This document shows, piece after piece, positions 11,031-21,507 of a DNA stretch of 27,908 bases. The notes beneath the pieces were generated by a model, which did not search any database, had not been told where the DNA came from, and saw only the letters and a program-made list of their open reading frames with translations. The stretch is from Reclinomonas americana ATCC 50394. Taxonomy: Eukaryota > Jakobida > Jakobea > Jakobida. Position 1 is the first letter of the stretch; every line of letters starts with the position of its first letter. The position numbers were made by a program, and so were the translations under genes. The DNA is taken from the NCBI GenBank assembly GCA_048213135.1, contig PS015019.1:157094-185001 (forward strand), written 5' to 3'.

Positions 11031-11939
11031 CTCGCACACACACACAGAGAGAGAAGACGAAGAAGAAGAACAGACAGGTAAAGCACGGAGAGAAAAGAGA
11101 GAGAGGGAGTGATTGAAATCGACCACACTTCCACTGCTCGACGAGAAAGGGAAAAAGCTACGAAGAAATCGGGGTGCTCGCGCGCCGAGGATGTATTGGT
11201 GAGGAGGACGGGGTGTGTGTGCGCGCAGAAGTGCTCGTGGAACGGGGTGTGTGGCGTGGTGGCGCGGATCTGCGACGATCAAGCGCAGTGCATTATTCCT
11301 GATGACGACGAATGCGTGCGTGTGTCTCGCGCGCCTGCTGGCGCGCGCGGTGGGCAATGTTGAAGTGTTGTGCTTGCTGTGTGCGTCGGTGCGCTGGAGA
11401 GAGCGGGAGAGGGGGAGAAAATCATTGTGCAGGCGTGCACCGGATTTGGCGAACAGCGTTTTTTCGGACGTGGGCGTGGTTTGGAGCCGGCAAGCGCGTT
11501 GTGCGGATGGTGTTGAGGTGCATGGGGGGCGGTCGTGTTGTTGCGCTGGTGTTGTGGCTGTGTGACTCCGGATTCGAATCATGCAATGCGCGTGAATACA
11601 GATTTGCGATATCGAAAGCAAATTCGAGGGCGTGTGCCTCGAACCTGCCTGCGGTTGGTGCGCGTGTAGAGGCGGATAGATGTTCAGAGAAGGGGAGAGG
11701 GTGCAAGCACCAGAAAAGAGAGAGAGAGAGAGTTGTCTGGCGTGGTTCGGATTCGGAAATTGATGTGTTGTCTCACACGCGCGACAATGCGTCTGCGATG
11801 ACAAAAGTAGGCGATCCTCGCACACGTGCCGCGGGCACTGTTGCCAGCCCTCTTGACAACCAGGCAGTTCACGTTTGCCTGCTTTTTACAAGCAAGCGGT
11901 AGTAAATTTCATATTCGAACATACAGTCGCTCCTTTGCC
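11031..11939. other. 909-bp divergent intergenic region, no gene seen
   Basis: This lies between the start codons of the homeobox gene (-) and the methyltransferase pseudogene (+). Open frames here have no recognisable domain and no partner exons. The stretch holds GA/CA repeats near 11035-11110 and 11715-11733. By position it should contain the homeobox promoter and 5' UTR. A sequence resembling a tRNA B-box near 11571-11581 has no tRNA around it. Confidence 0.5.
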
Positions 11940-12525
11940 ATGCGAGCGAGATCAACCCCGCCCCTTCTCCTCCTCCGTTCCTCCCTCCTCTCCTCCGTCA
12001 GCGCCACGGCGATCGACTGGGAGCAATGCGCAACTGACGAACCAGCCGAAACAACGGTGATGGACTGCAGTGGACCTGGCCTCGGACGGCGACGGTGGTT
12101 TTGACACGCTGTACCGGGAGGCCCCGCAGCGTTTCCGGCGTGCCCTGGCGCCGTACATGGAGCAGGGCCGCGTGCGATACCACGTGATGCCAAGCTTTGA
12201 TTTCCTCGTACGCGTGCAACTGCTCATCGCTTCGAATTCGCCACCCACCGAGCCGTACGACTTTATCTACGTGCACGTGGATGGCAGCCACCTCGCGCAG
12301 CATGTGTTGGAGGATGTCGTGCTGGCGTTCCGCCTGCTGCGTCCCGGCGGCGTCATGGCATTCGACGATTACGAGTGGACAGCCGAGACGGAGCTCACCA
12401 ATTGCAAGACGCCACGACCGGCAATCGACGGCTTCCTGGCAGTGTATGCCGATATCGATCAGGTGGAGCTGCTGGACATGGGAGGGCAGGTGTGGGTGCG
12501 ACGGAGGTTGCAGAAGGAGGGATGA
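11940..12525 (+). pseudogene. Broken tandem copy of the secreted methyltransferase gene
   Basis: The first part encodes a signal peptide and the start of the mature protein (MRARSTPPLL ... ATAIDWEQCATDEPAE), matching the next gene. The sequence then jumps to the middle of the family at TTVMDC. About 490 bp are missing, including the intron and SAM-binding motif I, with GCCGA at both edges in the intact copy. One extra A in the next codons (near 12069) shifts the frame, and the signal-peptide frame stops at 12104. The C-terminal half stays open from 12070 to the stop at 12525. It carries five 6-nt insertions relative to the intact copy, including one that splits the conserved YVDGSH motif into YVHVDGSH. 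A catalytically competent product is not expected. Confidence 0.85.
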
Positions 12526-12608
12526 GCGGTGAGTGTACCGTGCTCCTTGCTCGTATCGTGTGACCCGAGAATCCTCCTGTCCCGCGATCGCAATCAATCC
12601 ATTGCCAG

Positions 12609-13666
12609 ATGCGTGCGAGATCACGGTGCAGTCTCCTTCTCCCTCTTCTTCCCCTCCTCCTCTTGCTCGTCGTCTCTGTATCTGCCAAGGCGATCGACTT
12701 GGAGCAATGCGCAACTGACACGCCAGCCGACTTGCAACGTGCCATCCTGCGGGGCAGAGCACTCGAGGTGTTTGTGGACGGTGGCGCACGTCGCATCGAC
12801 TTGGAGGGTGCCGCAGACAGTCGACACGCAGGTGTGCCTGCGTGTGTGTCAATGCGCCAAGTGCATTGCATCATTCCTCACTCTCTCTGCCACCAGCGAT
12901 TCGTTTTGTCAGCTCTCTCGACGCCCACTCGCAGGCCGTCGGCGGTTGTGCGCTCCTCCAGCAGGTGCATCGCGTCATTCTGAGCACACTTCCGCCAGCG
13001 CCCACACCACTGGCCGTGCAGCGTGAGCAACACATGCGCGAGGTGCCGGCCAATGCTTATCCTTTCAGTCCGCCCGCCGACGAGCTGTTCGAGCACCCAT
13101 GGTTCCTGTGGTCGGGATTCCGCCTGCGCTTTGTCGATCATGTGCCGTTCAATAGCACGCACCGCATTCTGGAGATTGGCAGCTTCGAGGGCCGCTCGGC
13201 GTTGTGGATGATGCAGAACTCGCTGCCGACAACGGTGATGGACTGTGTGGATCTCGCGTCGGATGGCGCCGGCGAGATGGAAACGTTGTATAGTGAGGCC
13301 CCGCAGCGTTTCCGTCGTGCCCTGGCGCCGTACATGGAGCAAGGCCGCGTGCGGTACCACGTGATGCCGAGCTTCGATTTTCTGTTGCAGCTGCTGACCG
13401 CTTCGCCACCCACCGAGCCGTACGACTTTATCTACGTGGATGGCAGTCACCTCGCGCAGCACGTGTTGGAGGACGCCGTGCTGGCCTTCCGCCTACTGCG
13501 TCCCGGTGGCGTCATGGCATTCGACGATTACGAGTGGACAGCCGAGACGGAGCTGACCAAGACGCCACGACCGGCAATCGACGGCTTCCTGGCAGTGTAC
13601 GCCGATCAGGTGGAGCTGTTGGATATGGCCGGGCAGGTGTGGGTGCGACGGAAGCTGCAAGCGTAG
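12609..13666 (+). CDS. Secreted class I SAM-dependent methyltransferase (Methyltransf_24-like)
   Basis: Two exons, 12609-12831 and 12897-13666, give 330 residues. The N-terminus (RCSLLLPLLPLLLLLVVSVSA) is a clear signal peptide, so the enzyme should enter the secretory pathway. Motif I, which binds S-adenosylmethionine, is ILEIGSFEGRS at about residues 165-175. Later motifs are YDFIYVDGSH, a buried acidic strand common to PF13578 enzymes, and LLRPGGVMAFDDYEW. The likely reaction is methylation of a small molecule, sugar or polypeptide in the ER, Golgi or outside the cell; the substrate is unknown. A damaged copy lies 83 bp upstream in the same orientation, so the pair arose by tandem duplication. 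Confidence 0.85.
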
Positions 13667-13843
13667 ACAGGAAGAGGTGAAGATTTTGTATAATAGTCGC
13701 TGCTCGTGAGCAATGTCTGCGATCGCACTGGGTGTAATCAGTGAAGGGGTGTGTTGTTAATCGTGGCCCGAAGCTGCTCAGCGAGCGAGCTCGACGTCTA
13801 TCGCCAGGGGGACGATTGTGTCCGCATCGAGTCAATCGCAAGC

Positions 13844-14537
13844 ATGAGTGGAGCAGAGGAGGAAGGAGCATCGTCGTCGGGATCGGCGTCTTCTGCAGTG
13901 CCGCAGTCTCGCGATGAGGCCATCGAACTGCGTGCAGCAGCAGTGCGAGACACGCACGGTGCATCGGCTGCCGAGCTCGAGGCCATTGTCGTATCGTTCA
14001 CGAGTTATGTCAGTGCATCGCTTCTGCACACACACACACACATGCGTGCTCGCACCCGTGACACTCATGATTGTACTCCCTGCACGAACAGAGATGCTGG
14101 AGAAACACGGAGCCACGCAGGCACCGATTGACCAAATCGTCGATCATGCACACAGTATGCTCCTCCAGCTCTCGGTGGCCAAGCAGCGCATGCAGGTGTA
14201 ATCTCCCTTCCCTTTCTCTCTCTCTCTCTCTCTCACTCCGTGTCCCATCACCCCACCGTCACTCACTCTTCTGCCTCTTCTGCCACCAACTCAGTGCACA
14301 CTGGACGAGTGGCGAGACATCTTTACGCGACACGCCTTTGAGGCCTTGGACGAGGAGATGAGCGTGTGCGATCTCTGTTCAGTGCCGACGTCGACGACGG
14401 AAGAACGAAGTTGTGCCGCTTGTCAGCATCTGGTGGTGGAGACATTTTTGCGTGCACTACGAGAGGTGCCCGCGGAGAATGCACGTATGGCCGTGGGCAT
14501 GCTGGAGAGGGCCGGCATATCACCGTCAATGGAATGA
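13844..14537 (+). CDS. Small protein with two CxxC motifs, function unknown
   Basis: Not recognised. Exons 13844-14008, 14094-14195 and 14295-14537 join in phase 0 to 169 residues. The N-terminus is Ser/Ala/Glu-rich. The middle is helical and amphipathic (APIDQIVDHAHSMLLQLSVA). The C-terminal exon has CDLC and, 16 residues later, CAAC, which together could bind one zinc ion. It ends in a helical EVPAENARMAVGMLERAG segment. No signal peptide or membrane segment is visible, so a cytosolic or nuclear adaptor role is possible but unproven. The acceptor of intron 1 could be CAG or CAGAG; the latter keeps phase 0. Confidence 0.65.
14215..14234. repeat. TC microsatellite in intron 2 of the double-CxxC gene
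   Basis: A (TC)10-type pyrimidine run lies inside the intron. Similar pyrimidine runs precede several 3' splice sites in this window. Confidence 0.8.
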
Positions 14538-14999
14538 TATGAAGAAAGCTGTCCGCGTCCTGCATTTTGACCGTTGCATTTTTTACGCTTGAGGTGAGAA
14601 ACGACAACCAGTGTACACCACAGACAGACAGGGAGGGGGTGTGTGCAAGGCAAAGAACAGAGAGGCATGCTCGCATGTAAGCACAGTGTGACCGAGAGAG
14701 CGGCCAGCCTCGTCTGCTTTCATCAGCATCTCCGTCTGAACATTGTCGCGTGCTGTATCCTCCTCTTTCCTTCGCGCACTTGCTTTGGAAAGACATGCTG
14801 CTTCTCTTTCTCGTTATTACCCGAGGGGAAACACCGCACTCCCCAATGCCTTTCTCTCTGTTCGGGGCATCGTGGCGTTTGGTTTCTTTCGTTGTTTTTC
14901 GGGCACGCGCCAGTGGATTGTGGTATTCGCCCTCGTCTCACATTCACTCTCCCCTATCTGCAGCTGACATTGAAAGAGACAAACGGAAACCGAAACCCC
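14538..14999. other. 462-bp intergenic region upstream of the EGF-repeat gene
   Basis: No supportable gene. It must contain the 3' end of the double-CxxC gene and the promoter and 5' UTR of the EGF gene. The segment just before the EGF start is pyrimidine-rich (from about 14740), with short T and C runs. I see no clear TATA element, hairpin or repeat array. Confidence 0.45.
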
Positions 15000-16770
15000 A
15001 TGTTGAAGCTCCTGATCGTTGTCGTATGTACCCTGGCGGTGTGTACGAGCATGGCCTACGCCCAAGGTCAGTAACGGTCCACTGATACAAGCGATCTTCT
15101 TGTGATCTTTTGCCACTCACCTGTTGCGTGTTCAGGCGGAGACTGCTCCACCAACCCGGGCGCATGTAACCCCAATGTTGCACTGCGAACAAACGTGGCT
15201 TTCAATCATCTTGCTGTTCGGATAACTCACGTTTCGCTTCAACGTTGCAGGGTTCGTGCCAGAGTGGCAAGTGCAAGTGCGCGAACAACTGCTTCAATGT
15301 CGGCGGAGACAACTTTTGCGCCAAGTTGAGTGCAGCTGCCTGCATCGCTGCGTGTATTTCTTCTTGCTGCTCATTTTTCTGTGGTACGCAGCTGGACGGG
15401 CCCCTTCTGCACCTGCCACCCCGTCCGCACCTGCTCGAACCAAGGCGCCTGCAACGCCGCCGGTGCCTGCGAGTGCATCAGTGGCTTCTACGGCCCCAAC
15501 TGTGACAAGACTTGCGATCCGGCCGTCACCTGCAGCGGCCAAGGCTCATGCGCCGCCGCTGGTGGTTGCACGTGCAACTCCGACTACTATGGTGCCTCGT
15601 GCAACCAGTACTGCTCGGTGCGTGTGCACTCTGGTATATTCCGTCCGCTCTTTTCATAATCTCAACTCGTACTCTCCACCCCAGGCCTCGATCACGTGCA
15701 ACAGCCACGGCACGTGCGACTCGACTGGCTCGTGCGTGTGCTCCGGCAACTGGACCGGCGCCAACTGCGATCAGTGCAAGCCGAACTACTACGGCTCGTC
15801 GTGCGCGACCTACTGCCTGGCGTCGAGCACCTGCAGCGGCCACGGCTCCTGCAATGCTGTCACCGGCGCTTGCGTGTGCGACGGCACCTTCACTGGCGCC
15901 AGCTGCAACCAGTGCATCGCCGACTACTATGGAGCATCGTGTGACACGTACTGCGAGGCTTCCACCACGTGCAACGGGCATGGCTCGTGCAACGCCACCT
16001 CTGGCGCTTGCGTCTGCAGTGGCAACTTCACCGGAGCTGCTTGCGATCAGTGCATCGCGAACTACTTCGGCGCCAACTGCGACGTGTTTTGTGAGGCCTC
16101 CAGCACCTGCAATGGCCACGGCTCTTGCAACAGCAGTGGGCAGTGCGAGTGTTCGGGCAACTGGACTGGCTCCTCCTGCAACCAGTGCAAGAGCTACTAC
16201 TACGGCGCCAACTGCGACACGTACTGCAAGGCCTCCACCACCTGCAACGGAAACGGCACGTGCAACAGCAGCGACGGTAGCTGCGACTGCACCGGCAATT
16301 TCACCGGCAACAGCTGCAATGAGTGCATTGCCAACTACTACGGCTCCTCGTGCAGCACCTACTGCCTTGCCTCCTCCACCTGCAGCGGACGTGGCTCGTG
16401 CAATAGCAGCGATGGCAGCTGCGACTGCTTCTCCAACTGGTACGGTGCCTCATGCAACGTGTCGTGCGTTCCGCAGACCACGTGCTCGGGTCGCGGTCAG
16501 TGCGGCAGCAGCGGTGCCTGCGAGTGCAACGCAAACTTCTACGGCCCCTCATGCAACGTCAAGTGCACGACGTCGATTTGCTCCAACCACGGCACGTGCA
16601 CCACTAGCGGCACCTGCGATTGCACTGGTGGCTACACCGGCACGCTCTGCAACAACAACTGCCTGCGCGAGCTCACCTGCTCGAACCGCGGCAACTGCGA
16701 CGCCATGGGCAGCTGCGTGTGCGATTCCGGATTCACCGGCTCGAACTGCAGCCAAATTGATGTCTGCTAA
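15000..16770 (+). CDS. Secreted EGF/laminin-like repeat protein
   Basis: Exons 15000-15066, 15136-15176, 15251-15324, 15392-15617 and 15685-16770 encode 497 residues. A signal peptide (LKLLIVVVCTLAVCTSMAYA) starts the protein. The rest is about eleven cysteine-rich modules of the pattern TC-x3-G-x-C ... G-x-C-x-C-x2-N-W/F-T-G-x2-C, many followed by C-x-QC-x4-YYG. These resemble EGF and laminin-type EGF domains. No transmembrane segment follows, so it is probably secreted or in the extracellular matrix or coat. Repeated NWT and NFT sequons sit at the same place in each module, suggesting regular N-glycosylation. Codon use in the long exon leans strongly to C-ending codons, unlike its neighbours, suggesting high expression. 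The two small 5' introns use GTTGCA and GTTGAG donors, so their boundaries are slightly less certain. Confidence 0.85.
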
Positions 16771-16922
16771 ACAGACACAATCGGCGGGCAACATACGCTC
16801 ACTCTCTCTCTCTCTCTTCTTCTTCTTCTTCTCTCTCTGTCCCTGCTTGAAAATACCATGCTGTTCACACGCCGCGGCGGTGTCTCATGGATGCAAAGAG
16901 TGAAGTGCGCGTGTTGTTAGAT
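16771..16922. other. Shared 3' spacer between convergent genes
   Basis: This 152-bp gap separates the stop codons of the EGF gene (+) and the LRR gene (-). It holds a TC/TTC pyrimidine run at about 16799-16837. Both polyadenylation regions must fit here, and the transcripts may overlap. Confidence 0.5.
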
Positions 16923-19900
16923 TCACGTGGTTTCACGGACAGGATCAACCTCGTCTCCCCGCTCTCCCCCTTCCCCCTCGGGACCGTCCTCTTCGTCCAA
17001 CTCATCTTCCTCTTCCTCTTCCTCTTCATCCTCAGCCTCTCGTTCCACCAACGTGCTGGCGGCTTGAGAGGGCACCTCCAGACCCAGTGCCGTCACCGTC
17101 CCCACCGCAGCCTCCAGCATGTCCACGACGCGTCGCAAGTGCTCCTGCTGCTCGCTGAGCGAGTGGTGCAGACGCGGTGGATCCGTCGCCTCCTCGTGCA
17201 TCGAGTGGCACAGGCACAGAGCACTGCATAGGTGGGCATGTTATGGAGAAGCGGCTAGTGACGGAAGACAAAGACGGATACGCAACGCCACCGCCTCCTG
17301 CAACGCTCTGCCACACAAGTCGGCAACCAAGTCGGTGGTGGCCGATGCCGCAGCGCTGGCGCCGGCGGCACTCTTCAACATGCAAAAACAGGTTACTTTT
17401 CAAATAGCAACACCACCCGCCCGTCTGCATCGTACCTCAGGCGAGCCCATCAAATCGTCAGCACGGCGCACAGTGCCGCGCACCGAAGGCGACCGATTCG
17501 CACTCGCACTCGACGACACTGCGACAGAATATGCACGTGAGAGAGGCAGTGATACACGGGTAACCACAATACACAGCAGACGGCGCACCCGGCAACACAC
17601 GACGGAACCACGTGGCGCTCCAGGCGTCTTTGGCAAACTGCAACAGAAAGACGACTGGCAAATGAGCGTGCACAAGAAAATAAAGACTCATAGCGCATGC
17701 GTCGCAACCTTGGTGAACAGCTGCGAGTTGTGCCGGAAAGACACCCACGGCAGCGGCGTCGAGCCGGAGCCAGCCGAGGACTGCATGTTGAGGTCCTACA
17801 CCATCATTATCGTCAACATCGGCAACTCGCAAGTCACAGCAAGCAGACAAGCAAGAACTGCGCTCACCGATCCCACAAGACACACTATGCGAGGCAGTGA
17901 CAGCAGCTGAGCAATCGTTAACACACATCAGCAACGCGATCGACAGCCACATTACCGTGTCCAGGCCAACGGACAGAGTATAGCCGAGCCACCTCGCCTG
18001 CACACCAGTCAACGAGGGCGACTGGAACACCAACAACTCGCACAACACAACGCAACAGATGATGTCATCGTTGCGCGCCAGATGCTTGTTGAGGTGGTGC
18101 AAGATCTGCTCGCCCTGATCGCGGCCGAGGATGCGCAACAGACCGATTTCGGCAGCCGCCTGCACCTGCCGATGCACAGCCTTGCCATCAATGTGCCTGC
18201 GACACACGACAGACATATTACGAGTGAGAACACAAAGAGGAAGAGCCCATTGCCCCAGCCGCACTCTTCTTTCTTGCACACGCCGTCGAGTTCCACCAGT
18301 GCCGTGTGACAAGCGCACAGAACAACCTTGTCGTTCTCGTCTCTCGGCGCTGCGACGTGTATTCGAAGTCAGTGCCGACAACACAACTGCGCAGTCCGCC
18401 ACTCGGCCACTCAACTGTTCAGCAGGCCGCGCCTCACACGATCGATTAGCGACGGCAGCGAGAGCGGTGACTTGGCATTCGCTGGCAGACCCATCCACAC
18501 CAGAGCCGACGTGCTGCACGTGCACAACGGTGAGTGCCGACGAAGGTGAGGCAACACGATACACCCGACAGAACTCGAGGAAAAACAGCACGGTTCCATG
18601 CACGTCGGGAAGCGTGCGTGCCAGCGTCGGAGTGCCGAGTCTGAGAGGTGCGCGATTGAGCATCGATGGTCGCCCTTCATCATTCCAGCACACTGAAGGA
18701 GCGCAACTCGCGCTTGAGGATGCGATCGATTTCATCCGACTGGAGACACGCTGCGGCCGCACACGGCACATCTCCCGCATCGTCAGCGGAACCAACTGCA
18801 CTTGTCCCCGAACCGCTGCCGGAGGGTGCGGCAGCAGCGGCAGCTCCAGTCTGCATGGATGACAAGCAAAGTAAGAAGCAGCGAGAGAACAGGCGAACAC
18901 AATGCGTGCACGCAGATAAGCGCAACATGCCCGGCCATTTCGCGAAAGTTGCCGCATGTCGGTGCCAGAAGAGTGGCGTCGTACTGCGTCGTAATGTACG
19001 GCAGCTTGACCACGCAATTGCGCTTGCCGCCATCACTCTCCGAGCTGCCTACCCTGCAGCGATACGTGTGAGCGACGAGGAACCACGCTGCGCAGTTTTT
19101 GAGTGCAACGAACCGGTCACCGAATAGATACACCACACCTCGCGCGTCGAGTTGCCGTCGGAGGAGTTGCACGTCGGAGATGACGTTGCCTTCCATGCGT
19201 AGCCACAGAGGCTGCATCGCATACAGGTGAGAAGTACAGGTATTGACTCGTTTCTGTCATCGTCGGCTTACCTTGCGCGGCGAGCTGCCGACACGACCGT
19301 GTGCCACATACGGATAGCCACCAGCGTCGGCCACATCTGCCACCGCATCCACAATCGCCAGCGCACCAACCGTGGTCACCGAGTTGTGCGACAGATGTAC
19401 CTCCTCCTACGAGCCCCACACCATCAGTACGCGCGAAGCACACAAGCCACACTCACAACTGCGCCACGCACCGGGCGATACGTCCGAATCTGGGCAACAG
19501 CGAAAGAGGAGATGAGCAAAAAAACCAAGAAAACACTGTGGGCACAAACGACACACCATGTCGCACATCGGCCCCACAGCACCCGCCTCGTCAATGGCAT
19601 TCGTGTGGAACCTGCACATTTGCACGCAGCGATTCTCAGCAACGATCCATCGCCGCGGACAACTGCTGACAACGAACGCACCACATGTTGACCACATGCA
19701 CGGGCATCACCGTGCCAACTCGAGCCAACGCATCGCGAATGGCCAACAGACCACCTCCGCCACACGAGTTGAACTCGAAGCGCAGCTGCGGTACACAGTT
19801 GGCGATGAACCAGCAAACTGGAGCGAGAGCACGCTGCGACATGCACAAACCTGTTCGATGCAAATCTCCGCCAGCCCCGCCTCCGTGGCCATGCGCAACA

Positions 19901-20468
19901 ACGCCGACTCCAGTTGCTCCTCGCAGAAGCGCACCACATCAGAGTCGCGCCATGTGCGATGGGCGCACTTGACGTGGAAGCACTGCGAGGCCGCCGTCGC
20001 AGAATCGCCGCCAGTAGCTTCGCACGGAAGCAGCTGCACGAGACGACTCTCGTCTTCGGGTTTTCCTGTGGCGCGGCACGTGACTACACACAACAGGAGT
20101 CACACCAGTCGGCTAGTGGACCCGCATACACACAAACCGTGTCGTCGCTTGTGTCGCGTAGTGGGCGGGGTCCGCGAATAGCCGCCGCCGCCCCGGCCTC
20201 GTCCGCGCCCCGGACCTGCCGTATCGCACAATCAGCATACTTGCGCAGCAGCGGAGGGTGATGAAAAGAGCGCAGCACAACTGTGCACGCGTCCACGCGG
20301 TGAACCTGCACGAGGCACAACAGCGTGAGTTGCCACATACGCGCACGATCACAAGGCAACTGCATGCATACCTCGTGCTCCTCGTCGACCGCCACGCCAG
20401 TTGCCTCCGCCTCGACCACCACCACCACCACCACCAACAGTGCCGATGCGGAAGTCTTCCGCGTCCAT
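16923..20468 (-). CDS. LRR-containing protein with helical and acidic C-terminal region (18 exons)
   Basis: Eighteen exons from 20468 to 16923 join in frame to 793 residues: 20468-20361, 20305-20122, 20083-19851, 19785-19682, 19611-19557, 19489-19460, 19406-19272, 19211-18927, 18850-18708, 18640-18563, 18513-18416, 18349-18280, 18196-17956, 17795-17709, 17637-17601, 17518-17436, 17372-17263, 17223-16923. A Gly/Arg-rich start is followed by a Cys-rich region. Ribonuclease-inhibitor-like leucine-rich repeats come next: LRFEFNSCGGGGLLAIRDAL, MWFHTNAIDEAGA, EVHLSHNSVTTVGALAIVDA and PLWLRMEGNVI. After a Gly/Ser linker comes a helical region that may be ARM/HEAT-like (QAAAEIGLLRILGRDQGEQI). The end is a predicted coiled coil and a run of acidic residues. 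The role is unknown; LRR proteins usually bind other proteins. It could be two adjacent genes joined in my model near residue 415, but phase continuity favours one. Confidence 0.65.
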
Positions 20469-20518
20469 GTTTGCACCAAAGATGAGAAAATCGTCCTGTC
20501 CCTCCGTCTCTCTTGTCA
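20469..20518. promoter_or_regulatory. 50-bp gap between divergent start codons
   Basis: The predicted ATGs of the LRR gene (-) and the four-helix membrane protein (+) are only 50 bp apart. Both 5' UTRs and any shared bidirectional promoter must lie here or overlap coding sequence. No TATA box is visible. Confidence 0.45.
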
Positions 20519-21420
20519 ATGTCGAGCGGCGACATCGCCGCTCAGAACAACAATGGCAACAGCAGCAACAGTAGTGGAGGTGCACCTGTCGCTGGCACCT
20601 CTGCCACTGCTGCATTGTGCGACAGTGGCGATGCAGTGGTTCCGTGGGCCTCCACTGGAGGCATCGCACTGATGCTGGTCATTGCGGTGTCTGTGCACGA
20701 CTTGGTGTTGGTGAGTCTACGCTGCGCGCCCATGTGCGAGTGTGTGTGCAGTCGCTGATGTCCTCTTGCAGGGCTTTCAATTGATGTTCAGCGCGCAACC
20801 TCATCTACTAATGGGAATGCACACGCCGTTTGCGCCCATGCGCTTTGACGTCAACAATGGCGGTGTCTATCGTCTTGCGGTGTATGCTGTCTTCAAGATG
20901 CTGTTGCGTGTGCGTGCTCTTGTCGGTGCATTCAGAAGCTTGCTGACGGTGTCAGTTTGTGTGCAGAGGATTGTTTGTGTCGTTTTCCTCGGTGCTGTTC
21001 CTGATGGCAGTGGCGGGGGCGAGACTGGCGCGCTCGTCGTTGCCGTGGTTGACCGATGCGCTGTTCTTTGTGTTCCTCTGCTTGCACTTTTCGATCTCGG
21101 ATATACACTGGAACTACTGCGACGAGTACAAGGTCTGTCAACGCAAGCCTCGCGCTGAGCCAATTGCGTTGCTCACCACCAGCAATCAATAGGTCAACTG
21201 CTACGCCCACTCGTGGGTTCGCGCCGGCGTGGCGTTGGTGGCGGTCCTGCTTCATGCGTATTACAGCATCTTTGGGCGACCGCCAGGCGCAGCCGTGTCG
21301 CAGCGCGGCTACGCATCGCTACCCTCGTACGAGGGTGAGTCGGGCCCGTTGCCAAGAGCGCTGGCCGACGAGACAGAGATGGTGGAGAGTGAGCACTTGC
21401 GTGCACGGCACGTGCGGTAG
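20519..21420 (+). CDS. Four-helix integral membrane protein, function unknown
   Basis: Exons 20519-20710, 20772-20907, 20969-21132 and 21193-21420 give 239 residues. An Asn/Ser-rich N-terminus with possible N-glycosylation sites precedes hydrophobic helix 1 (STGGIALMLVIAVSVHDLVL). Helices follow around VYRLAVYAVFKMLLRLFVSF, LFLMAVAGARL..LTDALFFVFLCL and VRAGVALVAVLLHAYYSIF. The C-terminal tail is polar with Tyr/Ser/Glu (GYASLPSYEGE), fitting cytoplasmic signalling or sorting sites. The four-helix layout recalls MARVEL or tetraspan proteins, but I see no diagnostic motif, so no family is claimed. The acceptor of intron 2 could be CAG or CAGAG; the CAGAG choice gives the more membrane-like frame and keeps phase. 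Confidence 0.7.
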
Positions 21421-21507
21421 AGAGAGGAAGTCAATCATGTTTTTTTGTTTCATCATCATCATTATTGTTGGAGACAAGATGTGGGGGCGTCGTTGGCTGG
21501 TGGTACC

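Noticed and set aside
11566-11590. tRNA-like B-box (GGATTCGAATC) in the homeobox upstream region
   Set aside because: No A-box at the right distance and the flanks do not form T-, acceptor- or anticodon stems.
12055-12069. A 14-nt GT..AG intron that would restore the broken methyltransferase frame
   Set aside because: Far shorter than any other intron here (minimum about 38 nt), and it does not give the correct downstream phase.
15512-16903. Long open frame of Ala/Arg/Thr-rich sequence overlapping the EGF gene
   Set aside because: It is the +1 shadow of the GC-rich EGF repeat, without domain content, and the EGF frame fits far better.
17263-18850. Idea that the helical half of the LRR gene is proteasome chaperone PSMD5/S5B
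   Set aside because: Only a vague helical-repeat resemblance by eye and no diagnostic motif. Left unnamed.
17458-19017. A 519-codon open frame on the minus strand
   Set aside because: It reads through introns of the LRR gene. Only parts of it match the phase-consistent exons, and the rest has donor/acceptor pairs and odd composition.
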